Shown piece after piece: positions 19,341 through 30,777 of a stretch of DNA of 64,000 bases. The notes below the pieces were generated by a model. It saw nothing but the letters and a program-made list of their open reading frames with translations. It was not told where the DNA came from and ran no database searches. How positions within the stretch are numbered: the stretch's first letter is position 1; every line of letters begins with the position of its first letter. Origin of the DNA: Alkalicoccobacillus plakortidis (lineage in GTDB: Bacteria; Bacillota; Bacilli; Bacillales; Bacillaceae_D); the NCBI RefSeq assembly GCF_023703085.1, contig NZ_JAMQJY010000002.1, positions 1 through 64,000 on the forward strand, given 5' to 3'. The translations under genes and the position numbers were made by a program.

Positions 19341-21127
19341 GTGGAAGAACGCATCAATGTGGAGAACTACATGCACAACTTGAAGGAGAAAAGGTAGAGT
19401 TAAAAGGGTGGGTCCAGCGTCGCCGTGATTTAGGGCAAGTTATTTTCTTGGACGTTCGTGATCGTTCTGGTTTGGTACAGGTTGTCTTTAGTCCAGACAT
19501 TAACCAAGAAGCATTGGCAATAGCCGAGAAAATCAGAAACGAGTACGTTGTAGCTGTAACTGGAACCGTTGTGAAACGTAACGAAAAAACAATAAATGAA
19601 AAATTAGCAACAGGTGAAATTGAAGTACATGTTTCAGAAATTGAAATTTTAAATGCTTCAAAATCATTACCGTTCCAAATTGAAGCAAATACAGATGCAT
19701 CTGAGGACGTAAGACTAAAATATCGCTATTTAGATCTACGCCGTCCGGATATGCAAGAAGTCTTTAAGCTTCGTCATCAGACAACTAAATTCATTCGTAA
19801 TTTCCTAGATGATCAGACTTTCTACGAAATTGAAACACCGATGCTGACGAAGAGCACACCTGAAGGAGCACGTGATTATCTTGTACCAAGTCGCGTTCAC
19901 CATGGCAGCTTCTATGCTTTGCCACAGTCGCCACAGATCTTCAAGCAACTTTTGATGGTGTCTGGTTTTGAACGTTACTATCAAATTGTTCGCTGCTTCC
20001 GTGACGAAGACTTACGAGCAGACCGTCAGCCAGAGTTCACTCAGGTGGATATTGAGACATCATTCATGGGAACAGAAGAGCTTCTTCTAATGACAGAGAA
20101 GATGATGTCTGGTTTATTAAAGCAAATTCATGGTATCGACATCCCAACTCCATTCAAGCGTATCTCATACGATGATGCGATGAATCGCTTTGGTTCTGAT
20201 AAGCCAGATACACGTTTTGGCATGGAGCTAATTGACTTAGAGGAAGTTGCAAAAAATTCCGAGTTCAAAGTTTTCCAAAACGCACTGAATTCTGGTGGCA
20301 TGGTTAAAGGATTGAATCTAAAAGGTGGAGCATCTAAGCTATCTCGTAAAGAAATTGATGCTTTAGGTGAATTTGTTAAACCTTATGGAGCAAAAGGGCT
20401 TGCTTGGTTAAAAGTTGAGGAAGATGGACTAAAAGGTCCAATTGCAAAATTCTTTGATGAAACAGCAGCTACTTCTCTTCAAACAGCACTTGATGCCGAA
20501 GCTGGAGACTTATTGTTCTTTGGTGCAGACAAAGCAAGTGTTGTTCAGAACAGCCTTGGTGCGTTAAGAATGAAGTTTGGTAAAGAGTTTGATTTAATTG
20601 ATAAAGATGCATTTAACTTCTTATGGGTTATGAACTTCCCGCTACTTGAATATGACGAAGACGCTCATCGCTTTGTTGCAGCGCATCATCCATTTACAAG
20701 TCCTTTAAAAGAAGATCTTCATCTTTTAGAGACTGAACCAGAAAATGTTCGCGCTGAAGCATATGACCTTGTGCTAAATGGTTATGAGCTTGGTGGGGGA
20801 TCACAACGTATCTACAAACGTGATGTACAGGAAAAAATGTTCAAAGCACTTGGATTCACAGAAGAAGCTGCACGTGAGGAATTTGGTTTCTTGATGGAAG
20901 CATTTGAGTATGGTACGCCTCCACATGGTGGAATTGCATTAGGATTGGATCGTATGGTTATGTTGCTAGCAGGTAAAAACAACCTTCGCGACACCATCGC
21001 CTTCCCTAAAACAGCAAGCGCAAGTGATTTGCTAACAAATGCACCTTCTCAAGTAAGTGTTGAACAGCTTATCGACTTAAACCTGTCTGTCATCGGGAAA
21101 AAACGAACAGAAGAAGTAAAGCTATAA
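19337..21127 (+). CDS. aspS: Aspartyl-tRNA synthetase
   Basis: 596 residues. N-terminal OB-fold anticodon domain ([20 protein letters not shown] near 25-44), class II core with motif 2 [16 protein letters not shown] near 218-233, a bacterial GAD insertion (about 290-420) and motif 3 [13 protein letters not shown] near 531-543. Start overlaps the hisS end, with GGAGG upstream inside hisS, so both enzymes are made from the same T-box-controlled mRNA. A GCTTGG inside the gene at about 20402 is a genuine Ala-Trp codon pair, not a lesion. Confidence 0.96.
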   Translation: MSGRTHQCGELHAQLEGEKVELKGWVQRRRDLGQVIFLDVRDRSGLVQVVFSPDINQEALAIAEKIRNEYVVAVTGTVVKRNEKTINEKLATGEIEVHVSEIEILNASKSLPFQIEANTDASEDVRLKYRYLDLRRPDMQEVFKLRHQTTKFIRNFLDDQTFYEIETPMLTKSTPEGARDYLVPSRVHHGSFYALPQSPQIFKQLLMVSGFERYYQIVRCFRDEDLRADRQPEFTQVDIETSFMGTEELLLMTEKMMSGLLKQIHGIDIPTPFKRISYDDAMNRFGSDKPDTRFGMELIDLEEVAKNSEFKVFQNALNSGGMVKGLNLKGGASKLSRKEIDALGEFVKPYGAKGLAWLKVEEDGLKGPIAKFFDETAATSLQTALDAEAGDLLFFGADKASVVQNSLGALRMKFGKEFDLIDKDAFNFLWVMNFPLLEYDEDAHRFVAAHHPFTSPLKEDLHLLETEPENVRAEAYDLVLNGYELGGGSQRIYKRDVQEKMFKALGFTEEAAREEFGFLMEAFEYGTPPHGGIALGLDRMVMLLAGKNNLRDTIAFPKTASASDLLTNAPSQVSVEQLIDLNLSVIGKKRTEEVKL

Positions 21128-21134
21128 GATGGAC

Positions 21135-21165
21135 TAAAAAGACGCAGGCGACTGCGTCTTTTTTG
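21135..21165 (+). terminator. Terminator of hisS-aspS
   Basis: AAAAGACGCAG / CTGCGTCTTTTTT with a four-base loop. Confidence 0.92.
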
Positions 21166-21211
21166 TGCGCGGAAAAGGAAAGAGAGTGCGCGGGAAACTT
21201 GAAATAGGCAC

Positions 21212-21246
21212 AAAAAAAAGCAGGGTGCGAACACACCTTGCTTTCA
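21212..21246 (-). terminator. Terminator of the minus-strand PH-like gene
   Basis: On the minus strand: GCAAGGTG, short loop, CACCCTGC, then eight T's (seen as eight A's at 21213-21220 on the plus strand). Confidence 0.85.
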
Positions 21247-21263
21247 TCTGAATTTCTCACGAC

Positions 21264-21570
21264 CTACATGTTATATTTTGTAGAGGGCATAAGTACTTTA
21301 AATTCTTCTATAAGTTTGCTTGGGTCTTGTTTAATGAAATACGTACGGATTCCTCCTGTTGTGTGCAGATAAAGGAAGCCGATTTTATTCTCCTTTTCAT
21401 CCAAGCGGTAGGAGATGTCGAGAACGTGTTTGATTGGGAAACTTGAGTCTTTAACATCGATACGGTCCTTGTAAAGATATAAATCAAAGGACGTCTCAAC
21501 TGTGCGTTTTTCGATCCAAGCCAATTTCTTGTTTTACTTCAATACATCGGTGTGTAGCAAGTGGTTCCAT
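21264..21570 (-). CDS. Small PH-like hypothetical protein, frameshifted in this sequence
   Basis: The long frame has no convincing start, but an ATG at 21570 sits seven bases after GGAGG and encodes MEPLATHRCIEVKQEIG. It joins the long frame if CCAAGC at 21516-21521 is read as CCAGC, giving ...IGWIEKRTVETSFDLYLY. The corrected protein has 101 residues. The alternating beta-strand pattern ending in a helix (TTGGIRTYFIKQDPSKLIEEF) suggests a small pleckstrin-homology-like fold; this is inference. Function unknown. Single gene with its own terminator, convergent with aspS. Confidence 0.65.
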
Positions 21571-21682
21571 AGAGTTTCCTCCATCGCTTTTAGTCTTGTG
21601 AATCATCATACCCTATTTGGGAAAAGAACTAAACTAAAGTAAGGTGAAAATGTGTAAATAGACATAATGCGTCGGAGAATTA

Positions 21683-21711
21683 TTGCGCTAGTAAAGCTCT
21701 CATGGTATACT
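21683..21711 (+). promoter_or_regulatory. Promoter of the 6S RNA
   Basis: TTGCGC (21683-21688), 17 bases, TATACT (21706-21711); predicted start near 21718. Confidence 0.65.
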
Positions 21712-21717
21712 GATCAC

Positions 21718-21918
21718 AACATAAAAACATAATCCTGAGATGCTCGTATTCTCTTGTTCTTTTTTGAGCCAACACTTTTTGATAGGGAGCCTGATCGTTG
21801 TTTATAGGATTACATGCCTTGAAAGCATTGAGGACGTAAAAGTATAAATACATGGCACCCACCTGCTTCGCAGGTTCAAAAACCATAGACCTACGGCATA
21901 TTCGGGATTTATGTTTTA
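21718..21918 (+). ncRNA. ssrS: 6S RNA (BsrA-type)
   Basis: About 200 bases with no reading frame, located between aspS and tcdA exactly where B. subtilis carries 6S-1 RNA. The two ends pair to form the closing stem: AAAACATAATCC near the 5' end with GGGATTTATGTTTT at the 3' end. A long imperfectly paired middle (GAGCC/GGGAGCCTG region) forms the open-promoter-like bubble, and ACCTGCTTCGCAGGT is a 3'-side hairpin. 6S RNA binds sigma-A RNA polymerase and is released by making a short product RNA. Exact ends are not determined. Confidence 0.78.
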
Positions 21919-21937
21919 AAAAAGAGTACACACGTTT

Positions 21938-21965
21938 TTCGCCTTTTTAGAGGCGTTTTTTATTT
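21938..21965 (+). terminator. Terminator between the 6S RNA and tcdA
   Basis: Short stem CGCCT / AGGCG, six-base loop, six T's. Confidence 0.6.
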
Positions 21966-22068
21966 GTCTAAAAATCCGTTTCACTTCTAGATAAGCTCGT
22001 GATATAGTTATCCGAGTATTATATATGTTCATGATAGAAAGAGATAGAAATGAAAGGAGAATTTTTTG

Positions 22069-22833
22069 ATGTTGCACCAATTTTCACGCAATGAATTAGC
22101 AATTGGTCATGATGGATTGGATCAATTAAAAGGTAGTACAGTTGCCGTACTTGGTATAGGGGGAGTAGGTTCCTTTTCGGCAGAGGCATTGGCTCGTTCA
22201 GGAGTGGGGCGTCTGGTATTAGTTGATAAGGATGATGTCGATATTACAAACGTTAATCGTCAAATTCACGCCTTATTATCAACGGTAGGTAGACCTAAAG
22301 TTGAGTTAATGCAGGAACGAATTCAAGATATTAATCCTGAGTGTGACGTAATTGCTTTAAAAATGTTTTATACAGAGGAAACGTATGAACAGTTTTTTGC
22401 ACATGGAATTGATTATGTGATTGATGCAAGTGATACTATTTCCTATAAGGTTCACCTTATGAAGGAATGTATTGCTCGTGACATTCCTATTATCTCGAGT
22501 ATGGGTGTTGCCAATAAGATGGACCCAACTAAACTAAAGATTGAAGATATATCAAAGACTTCATATGATCCCATCGCTAGAGTTGTGCGTCGTAAGCTAC
22601 GTGAGTCGAAAATTTATAAGGGTGTTGAGGTTGTATTTTCAGATGAACAACCGATTCGAATCCGAGAAGATATTCGAAAAGAAATTGTGCCAGAAAAAGC
22701 AGAGAATGGTCCCATTCGAAAAGCGAAAATGCCACCGTCTTCTAATGCGTTTGTGCCTTCAGTCTGTGGATTAATCATGGCCGGACATGTAATTACCAAC
22801 TTACTAGATGGCATTCAGATTAATCGAACGTAA
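22069..22833 (+). CDS. tcdA: tRNA threonylcarbamoyladenosine dehydratase TcdA
   Basis: 254 residues of the ThiF/MoeB/E1-like fold. Uses ATP to cyclise t6A37 to ct6A in ANN-decoding tRNAs. Nucleotide-binding glycine motif VAVLGIGGVGSFSAEALARSG near 25-45, VDKDDVDITNVNRQ near 51-64, and the ATP-site VIDASDTISYK. AAAGGAGAA precedes; TTG 22066 and ATG 22069 are adjacent in frame and ATG is chosen. B. subtilis YrvM has the same position next to aspS. Confidence 0.92.
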   Translation: MLHQFSRNELAIGHDGLDQLKGSTVAVLGIGGVGSFSAEALARSGVGRLVLVDKDDVDITNVNRQIHALLSTVGRPKVELMQERIQDINPECDVIALKMFYTEETYEQFFAHGIDYVIDASDTISYKVHLMKECIARDIPIISSMGVANKMDPTKLKIEDISKTSYDPIARVVRRKLRESKIYKGVEVVFSDEQPIRIREDIRKEIVPEKAENGPIRKAKMPPSSNAFVPSVCGLIMAGHVITNLLDGIQINRT

Positions 22834-22836
22834 TTA

Positions 22837-22892
22837 CAAAAAAAGATGTTTACTTCACCTGCTTTGGTGAGAGCAAACATCTTTTTTTTATT
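22837..22892. terminator. Bidirectional terminator between tcdA and rsfA
   Basis: AAAAAGATGTTT ... CACC, loop, GGTG ... AAACATCTTTTTTT; runs of A and T on both sides. Confidence 0.88.
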
Positions 22893-23517
22893 TAGCTACT
22901 TTTTCTAAATTCCCGTTTTTGTCCATTTTGAAAGCTGCACTAGACATCACTTCTTCATCTTCTAAAATAGCCATACGTCTTGCACGATTCATAATCTGGA
23001 TGAGTGATTGATAATCTTCTTCAATAATACTGTTGTCTTGTTTGATTTTTTGTAACTCTTGTTGCATTTTGTAGTTTTGTTGTTTTAATTGTTCATTTTC
23101 CTCAAAAAGAGAGTGAAGTTCTTCTCTATTATTATGTTGTTTTGCTGATTGAGCATATGATTGAAGAGACCGGATAATGTCGTCTAAACTTTTATCTTCG
23201 TAAACAGTGGGTTGACTAGGGCTTGGATACAATAATGAAGCTTGTGCCCATACTGGTTTGTTAGAAGAATAGTAGGTGAAGCCTGCCGATCTTTTTCGTT
23301 CTTTTCGTTCTCTTTTAGACTCCTCTATAGAATTTAGGTGCTTTTGACGAACAACAGCATTCCATCTAAATCCACAAGCTGCAGATGTACGATTTAATTT
23401 ATCTCCAACTTCATCAAAGGCTCTTAACTGAGTGCTTCCATCTTTAATATGTGTAAGTACGGTTTCTGCCAATAAAACATCATCTTCGTGAGACCAGGCA
23501 TCTTGTCTAATTTTCAT
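22888..23517 (-). CDS. rsfA: RsfA-family prespore regulator
   Basis: 209 residues. N-terminal Myb/SANT-like DNA-binding region ([21 protein letters not shown] ... [20 protein letters not shown], residues 3-58) followed by a basic segment and a C-terminal coiled coil (about 130-185, [21 protein letters not shown]). RsfA modulates sigma-F-dependent genes in the forespore; B. subtilis has paralogues, so the symbol marks the family. ATG 23517 follows GAAAGGATG; an earlier ATG at 23526 overlaps the ribosome site. Confidence 0.8.
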   Translation of the reverse strand: MKIRQDAWSHEDDVLLAETVLTHIKDGSTQLRAFDEVGDKLNRTSAACGFRWNAVVRQKHLNSIEESKRERKERKRSAGFTYYSSNKPVWAQASLLYPSPSQPTVYEDKSLDDIIRSLQSYAQSAKQHNNREELHSLFEENEQLKQQNYKMQQELQKIKQDNSIIEEDYQSLIQIMNRARRMAILEDEEVMSSAAFKMDKNGNLEKVAK

Positions 23518-23687
23518 GTGTATCATCCTTTCATTCTTCTACATTGATGGATTCTATTGCTTGTTAGGAAATGTGGTACTATTACTTTTTCCAAATCAAA
23601 CAAGTTGTATACCAGTATCATAGAAAAAAAGTCTAACTGGATGAATGTCACGTACATTGATCGGATTTGTTGGAACGCTTTTGTTTT

Positions 23688-23733
23688 TGTCGAATAAAGT
23701 GTAAACTAAGACAATAGTCATAGTTTTATTCGA
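23688..23733 (+). promoter_or_regulatory. Spo0A box and 9-bp inverted repeat upstream of the sensor kinase
   Basis: TGTCGAA at 23688-23694 is a perfect Spo0A binding core, within TTTTTGTCGAATAAA. It overlaps the left arm of an inverted repeat TCGAATAAA (23690-23698) / TTTATTCGA (23725-23733) with 26 bases between. The kinase start is 24 bases downstream. GAAT in the same place could also be a sigma-H -10 element, with a poor -35. Confidence 0.5.
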
Positions 23734-23756
23734 TTTTAAACCATTTTGGGGTGCCT

Positions 23757-25893
23757 ATGTTTAATACGTTACGGTCAAAACTTATCTTGTTTTTTTCTTG
23801 TGTAACATTTCTTCCACTTCTATTAGTAGGAACAATTATGTATCAATATCAAAGAGATGATATATCAACTCAAATGGAAGAAGGCCTTGTAAAGGTTTTG
23901 GAGAGTAGAGCTGATGGTCTGGAAGATTTTCTGACAGAAAGAAGATCTAATCTGGAGCATTTAGCAAAAAATCCTTTAATTAGAGACACTGATACCGAGA
24001 CGTCTGAAATTCGTCAGGAATTAGAGTTGTTTCAAACATCATACCCGTATTTTCTCGATACGCAATTCATGAATAGCCAGGAAGTTGTTTCTTTACATAA
24101 TCAAGAGCAAATGAATCAAATTGGACTCGAAAGGCCAGATTGGTATATTCAAACGGAGCAAACGGGTGGAGGTTTCACTAATTTATCGAGGGTTTTATAT
24201 GACGAACCTACATTTGTGATAAGCCAAGCTGTTTATGACGAAAACAATATGTTTATGGGTAGTGTAGCTTCGTTTGTTGATTTAACTGAAATAAGAAGTC
24301 AGTTGAATCGTGTAAATAATAATCAATCAGAATATGCTTTTTTGATTAATAGCCAAGGAGATATTATTTCGCATCCTAATCGTAAGTTAGTGTTAAATCA
24401 TAATTATTTTGAGATGAATGGGTTTGACGAATCATCCTTTACAGCTCTAGTACATTCCAAAGAACTGTACTTTAATCCTACAAATGAGATGATCCAAACG
24501 TTCCAAGCAGGTTTCCTCATTAGAAGGGCTGGATAGTGAGTGGTATGTTGCTGTTTCTGTTCCTCAAGATCAACTGTATGCCTCACAAAACCAATTGTTA
24601 ATAACCTATCTTGTATTATTTAGCTGTGTGTTTGTACTAACATTGTTTGCTGTACTAAAGTTATCAAACTTTATAGTTAAGCCCTTAGAGCAATTAGTTG
24701 TCGCAACAGCAACGTTTACCTTTAGTAATAAAATAGACCCAATTACTCAAGGATTCTATCAAGAGGCTGACACGCTAACAAGAGCGTTTAAAATGATGAC
24801 AACAAAATTACTAAATAGAGAACGGAATCATCAAAAGTCTAGTCTTATCCTTGAAACGACAGATAATGGTGTGTTTGCTTATACAAATAAGGATCAAATC
24901 ATTACAACGTTTAACACAACCTGTGAACAGTTATTTCAGGAAAAGCGTGAAAATGTGTTAGGTCTCACACTGAAAGTTGCGGCTTTAAAAAATAACCGAT
25001 TGCGCCGTTTTCTTGAAGCGGCAGAACTTGATACGAATTCAGCTCCTGAGATAGAGAACCGATATGAATTCAGCTGTACGTTCAATACTCAGGTTCATGC
25101 ATTTTTTATAAGTGTATCAAAACTATCAGGAGATTCAGATTTATCTATTGAGCAGGATGCGTTAATTGTTTTTAATGATGTGACAGAAAAAAAAGAGATG
25201 CAGCAGCAGATTGTTCGTTCGGAAAAATCAAAAGTAGTTGGCGAATTGGCTGTTGGATTTGCTCACGAAATCAGAAATCCATTAAGCACTATTAAAGGGT
25301 TTTTGCAGTTATTCCAGAAGGAAGAACAAATAGAAAGCAAAAAAGATCAATTTAGGCTAATGGTGAATGAAATTGATCGAGTTAATAACATTATTAAAGA
25401 TCTGCTTAACATGGCAAGACAAGCGCAAATTCAGCAGGAAAAAACGGATATCAAACAGCTCCTAGATCATACTAGACAAATGTTTTTAGCTGAAACAGAT
25501 AAAAGAGGGATCGATTTCACTTTTCTCAACGATTCTGAACTGCCAGTGGCTTGGGTAGATTCGGATAAGGTTCAGCAAGTTATGATTAATCTGGTGAAAA
25601 ATGCAATGGACTCTATGCCGAATGGAGGAGAATTAACGATTCATACCATCGAAAGTAAAACTGAGATGATTGGTATTATCGTTCAGGATTCTGGAGTTGG
25701 AATGAGTAGGGAGGTATTAGACCGTATAGGCACGCCATTTTTTACAACAAAATCTGATGGGACGGGTCTTGGTCTCATGACGTGCTTTCGAATAGCTGAG
25801 GAAATCAATGGATCATTAACGGTTGAAAGTAAAGAAGGAGAAGGAACCTGTTTTGCTTTTCAAATTCCAATCTATAAAAATCAGCCCGAATAA
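23757..25893 (+). CDS. Membrane sensor histidine kinase (KinC/KinD-like), frameshifted in this sequence
   Basis: Two frames meet near 24.5 kb. Reading CCAAGC at 24503-24508 as CCAGC gives QTFQQVSSLEGLDSEWYVAV and a single 711-residue protein. Layout: membrane helix (about 8-28), extracellular dCache-type sensor (30-270), second helix (ITYLVLFSCVFVLTLFAVLKL), HAMP, PAS, HisKA with phospho-His in VGFAHEIRNPLSTIKGFLQLF, and a HATPase domain with N box, DSGVGMS and GTGLGL. This is the plan of phosphorelay kinases that feed Spo0F/Spo0A, and the Spo0A box fits. No response regulator is adjacent. Substrate unproven. Confidence 0.85.
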
Positions 25894-25917
25894 TGTGATC
25901 GGGCTGATTTGTTATTT
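25877..25917. terminator. Terminator shared by the kinase and rarA
   Basis: Perfect 11-bp stem AATCAGCCCGA / TCGGGCTGATT with a nine-base loop; the kinase stop codon lies in the loop side of the left arm and the corrected rarA stop lies just beyond the right arm. Confidence 0.75.
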
Positions 25918-27184
25918 TACTTGCTTAAGTCGAGTGTATAGATCAGCTAGTGTAGATTCAAATTTGCCTGTTCGTTTAGGTGAATAATACTGACGGTCCA
26001 AAAGAGGTTTGGGTAGATATTGTTGTTTGACCCAAGCCATTCTCATAATCATGCGGATATTTGTAGGTAAGACCTCGGCCTAGATCTGCGGCTCCTTTAT
26101 AATGTGCGTCTTTTAAATGCACTGGAACATCGCCAACTCCTCCATTTCGTAAATCAGAAAGAGCTTGATCAATGGCCGAAATAGCGCTGTTTGACTTTGG
26201 AGACAGACAAAGTTCAATCACAGCGTTTGCTAGAGGTATCCGTGCTTCAGGAAAGCCGAGACGTTCAGCTGCTTCAATGGCTGAGAGTGTACGCTCACCA
26301 GCTTGTGGGCTCGCAAGTCCTATATCTTCATATGAAATGACAAGCAAACGGCGTGCAATGCTGATTAAGTCTCCTGCTTCAATTAATCGTGCTAAATAAT
26401 GAAGAGCTGCATCAACATCACTGCCCCGTATTGATTTTTGAAAAGCAGAAAGCACATCATAATAAGCATCGCCATCTTTGTCATGCTGGTAGCTCTTTTT
26501 TTGAATGCTTTTCTCTGCAATTTGTTTTGTAATATGTTTTTGTGCATCCTTTGGTTTAGGCGTTGAAAGAATGGCAACTTCTAATCCATTTAATGCAGAT
26601 CGTGCATCGCCGCCACAGGCGAGAGACAAGTGGGTTAAGGCATCATCATCTACTTTTACATCATCCTTACCATAGCCATTAACCGGATCTTCGACAGCCC
26701 GGATTAAAGCCTTTTTAATATCTTCTGGTGATAGGGACATCAATTCGAAAATATGACAGCGACTGCGTATGGCGGGATTAATGGCATGATAGGGATTAGA
26801 GGTGGTAGCACCGATCATAATAATTAAGCCATTCTCAAGGTGAGGAAGCAGGAAATCCTGTTTGGTTTTGTCTAAGCGATGTACCTCATCCATAATCACA
26901 ATCATTTGTCCGTGCATTTTTGCTTCAGCAACCAGCACTTCCATATCTTTTTTATTATGCATAACGGCGTTCATTAATTTAAAGGGAAGTCCCATTGTTC
27001 CGGCAATTGCTCTTGCAATAGACGTTTTGCCTGTGCCTGGTGGACCATACAGTATCATCGAGCTTAACTGATTGGCGTCAATCATTCTCCTAAGAAGTTC
27101 ACCTTCGCCTAAAAGCTGCTGTTGCCCAATAACCTCTTCTATGGCTTGAGGCCTGATCCGATAAGCGAGTGGTTGCTTTTTCAT
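25912..27184 (-). CDS. rarA: Replication-associated recombination protein RarA, frameshifted near its end
   Basis: AAA+ ATPase (MgsA/RarA; WRNIP1 homologue) acting at stalled forks. Walker A YGPPGTGKTS near 45-54, Walker B VIMDEVHR near 95-102, sensor GATTSNP, RarA C-terminal tetramerisation region. As written it ends in an abnormal tail after HDYENG. Reading CCAAGC at 26032-26037 as CCAGC restores NGWVKQQYLPKPLL and runs to the stop at 25912-25914 for 423 residues, near the length I recall for B. subtilis YrvN. Starts with ATG behind AAAGGAGAG. Confidence 0.92.
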
Positions 27185-27350
27185 CTAACTTCTCTCCTTT
27201 GATCGTCTAACAAAAAATTCATGTGATATTACGTCTAGCTTATCATTAAAGAGAAGCAACTTAAACGTTTCTGAATTGACATTGAATCATTACCATGTAA
27301 AAGGTGAATCATGATATAATAGCTAGGAATTATAGGGAAGAAGGGATATA

Positions 27351-28058
27351 TTGCAAAATGTAAGTCAAGGACGTAGGTTCCAAACAATCGGCCTTAGATG
27401 GCTCTTTTTTCTTGTAGGATTAATGGTGATGTCTTTTGGAATTGCTTTGATGATTCGTGCAGAGTTAGGAATTGCTCCGTGGGAGGTACTGCATGTAGGG
27501 TTAATGCAACAAATTGGGTTTACCGTAGGAACGTGGTCAATTTTAACAGGATTAATTGTTCTTGTAGGATCTAGCTTACTTCTAAAGGAGTGGCCTAAAC
27601 TAGGTGCAGTTATAAATATGATTTTGGTCGGAGTATTTATAGACTTGTTCTTATTTATTCTACCTCAGGTTCACCTTACTTCAGTTAGCTGGATGATGCT
27701 TATCGCCAGTATTTTAATAAATGGATATGGGATTGGCTTATATATTGCACCAGGACTTGGAGCAGGCCCCCGTGACAGCTTAATGCTTGCATTAAATAAG
27801 CGAACGGGCTGGAGTGTTCAACGTGTACGCATTTTGCTCGAAGTGACTGTATTAACTGTAGGGTGGTTATTAGGTGGCCCAGTATTTTTGGGTACACTAT
27901 TATATTGTGTAGGGATAGGATACGTAGTTGGTATCACATTACCTCATGGTAGACGATTAGTTCAAACATTAATAGAAAGAGGGATACAACATGAAGATAT
28001 CAACAAAGGGTCGGTACGGGTTAACGATTATGATGGCACTAGCAAAGAAATCGGGTGA
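27351..28058 (+). CDS. YczE/YitT-type integral membrane protein
   Basis: 235 residues with about five membrane helices: FFLVGLMVMSFGIALMIRAELG, IAPWEVLHVGLMQQIG, ILTGLIVLVGSSLL and GLGAGPRDSLMLAL, the signature of YczE-family proteins. Role unknown. TTG start at 27351 behind AAGAAGGG; a TATAAT lies upstream near 27314. Its last 68 bases overlap the start of cymR in another frame, so the two genes are probably translationally linked. B. subtilis has no such gene directly before cymR as far as I recall. Confidence 0.78.
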   Translation: MQNVSQGRRFQTIGLRWLFFLVGLMVMSFGIALMIRAELGIAPWEVLHVGLMQQIGFTVGTWSILTGLIVLVGSSLLLKEWPKLGAVINMILVGVFIDLFLFILPQVHLTSVSWMMLIASILINGYGIGLYIAPGLGAGPRDSLMLALNKRTGWSVQRVRILLEVTVLTVGWLLGGPVFLGTLLYCVGIGYVVGITLPHGRRLVQTLIERGIQHEDINKGSVRVNDYDGTSKEIG

Positions 28059-28410
28059 AGGCCCTGTTTCATTAAAGTCTATTGCAAAGGAATACGATCT
28101 TTCTGAGCACTATCTTGAGCAACTAATTGCACCACTTCGAAATGCAATCCTGGTTAAAAGTGTGCGCGGTGCATATGGTGGGTACATGTTAGCAAAAGAT
28201 GCAAAACAAATTACAGTTGGAGATATTATTCGAGTCTTGGAAGGGCCAATTAGTCCGGTTGAAGTACTAGAAGACGAAGAGCCTGCTAAGCGTGATTTGT
28301 GGATTAAAATTCGTGACGCTGTTAAGAATGTCTTAGATAATACAACATTGGATGATCTAGCGAATTTTAAAACAGAAGGCGAACAAGAATATTATATGTT
28401 CTATATCTAA
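27991..28410 (+). CDS. cymR: Rrf2-family cysteine metabolism repressor CymR
   Basis: 139 residues. Winged helix-turn-helix of Rrf2 type: MKISTKGRYGLTIMMALAKK, SIAKEYDLSEHYLEQLIAPLR, VRGAYGGYMLAK. It lacks the three iron-sulfur cysteines of IscR, as CymR does. CymR with CysK represses cystine and sulfur uptake genes when cysteine is plentiful; tcyP at 59.4 kb is a likely target. Positioned before iscS-mnmA as in B. subtilis. RBS AAAGAGGG lies inside the upstream gene. Confidence 0.9.
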   Translation: MKISTKGRYGLTIMMALAKKSGEGPVSLKSIAKEYDLSEHYLEQLIAPLRNAILVKSVRGAYGGYMLAKDAKQITVGDIIRVLEGPISPVEVLEDEEPAKRDLWIKIRDAVKNVLDNTTLDDLANFKTEGEQEYYMFYI

Positions 28411-28447
28411 TTGGAACAGTTTCATTTAACAAAAAGTAGGTGATGAT

Positions 28448-29609
28448 TTGGAACGGATTTATTTAGATCATGCAGCGACTTCTCCCATGCACCCCGATGT
28501 ACTTGAAACGATGATGCCGTATTTAACAGAGGTGTTTGGCAATGCGTCGAGTATTCATCGGACTGGTAGGAGAGCAAGACAAGCATTAGATGAGGCTCGG
28601 GCAGTGATTGCAACGGAGCTAAATGTTCTTCCGAGTACAATTCTTTTTACAAGTGGGGGAACAGAAGCGGACAATATCGCCCTACTTGGGTATGCTCAAG
28701 CGAACCAGCACAAAGGGCGCCATATTATTACGACCAAGGTGGAGCACCATGCAGTTTTGCATACCTGTCGTCAGCTTGAGAAAGCGGGTTTTGACGTAAC
28801 CTATCTTCCTGTGGATGAAACAGGATTAATTTCGCTTGAGGATTTTGATGCAGCGTTACGCCAAGATACGATTTTAGTATCAATGATGTATGGAAATAAT
28901 GAGGTTGGAACGGTGCAACCCATTTCTGAAGTGGGTCAAAGGTTGCGAGAGCATCAGGCTGTTTTACACACAGACGCCGTTCAGGCTGCCGGTAGCTTAG
29001 ATCTGTCCATTCACCAGTTACATGTTGATTTATTATCAGTTAGTGCTCATAAGCTAAATGGACCCAAAGGAGTTGGGTTTTTATATGTTGGTGAGGACAT
29101 TCAGGTGATTCCACCATTTTTTGGTGGGGAGCAGGAGCGAAAAAGACGTGCTGGAACAGAGAATATTGCCTGGAATTATTGGTCTAGCAGAGAGCTTCAA
29201 ATACGCGTGTGCAAATCAGGAAGAAAAACGCGAGCAATATCGTACCTACAAAGAGCATTTTTCTGCTATCCTTAAGCAGGAAGAAATTGAATTTGAGATA
29301 AATGGCCATCCTGAATTAACTCTTCCTCATATTTTAAACATTAGTTTTCCTCGAGTTAATGTTGAGTCAATGCTTGTGAATCTTGACCTAGCAGGAATAG
29401 AAGTATCTAGTGGGTCCGCATGTACAGCTGGTTCAATTGAGCCATCTCATGTGTTAACAGCGATGTTTGGTGAGAATAATGAACGGGCAAAAACGGCCAT
29501 TCGTTATAGTTTTGGTTTAGGAAATACAGAATCTGAAATAGAAAGAGCTGCGCTGGAAACGGCAAAAATTGTGAAACGTTATCAAAAGCAGCAGCCTTTT
29601 ATTGTGTAA
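28448..29609 (+). CDS. iscS: Cysteine desulfurase (IscS/YrvO type), frameshifted in this sequence
   Basis: PLP-dependent desulfurase giving sulfur to MnmA for tRNA 2-thiouridine. LDHAATSPMHP at the N-terminus, HHAVLHTC, the PLP lysine in SVSAHKLNGPKGVGF, and the catalytic Cys in SSGSACTAGSIEP near residue 325. The break is at 29168-29173: GCCTGG where the protein needs GCTGG, restoring RAGTENIAGIIGLAESF. This is the only lesion with an inserted C rather than T. The corrected product has 386 residues. TTG start behind AGGTGATG; mnmA follows 24 bases later. Confidence 0.9.
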
Positions 29610-30727
<1,118 letters not shown>

Positions 30728-30741
<14 letters not shown>

Positions 30742-30760
30742 GCGGTATTTTCCCTTTTTC
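30728..30760 (+). terminator. Terminator after mnmA
   Basis: GGGAAAAT ... CC, loop, GG ... ATTTTCCC then five T's; the left arm contains the last mnmA codons. Confidence 0.85.
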
Positions 30761-30777
30761 AAGTGAGGAGAAATAAG

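Noticed and set aside
20402..20407. GCTTGG in aspS as another lesion
   Set aside because: It is a normal Ala-Trp pair in an open frame. Other GCTTGG/CCAAGC words in hisS, tcdA-region genes, alaS, mltG, udk-region and ligD also read through in frame.
29121..29609. A separate small aminotransferase gene
   Set aside because: It carries the active-site Cys half of the desulfurase; a one-base correction joins it to the upstream half.
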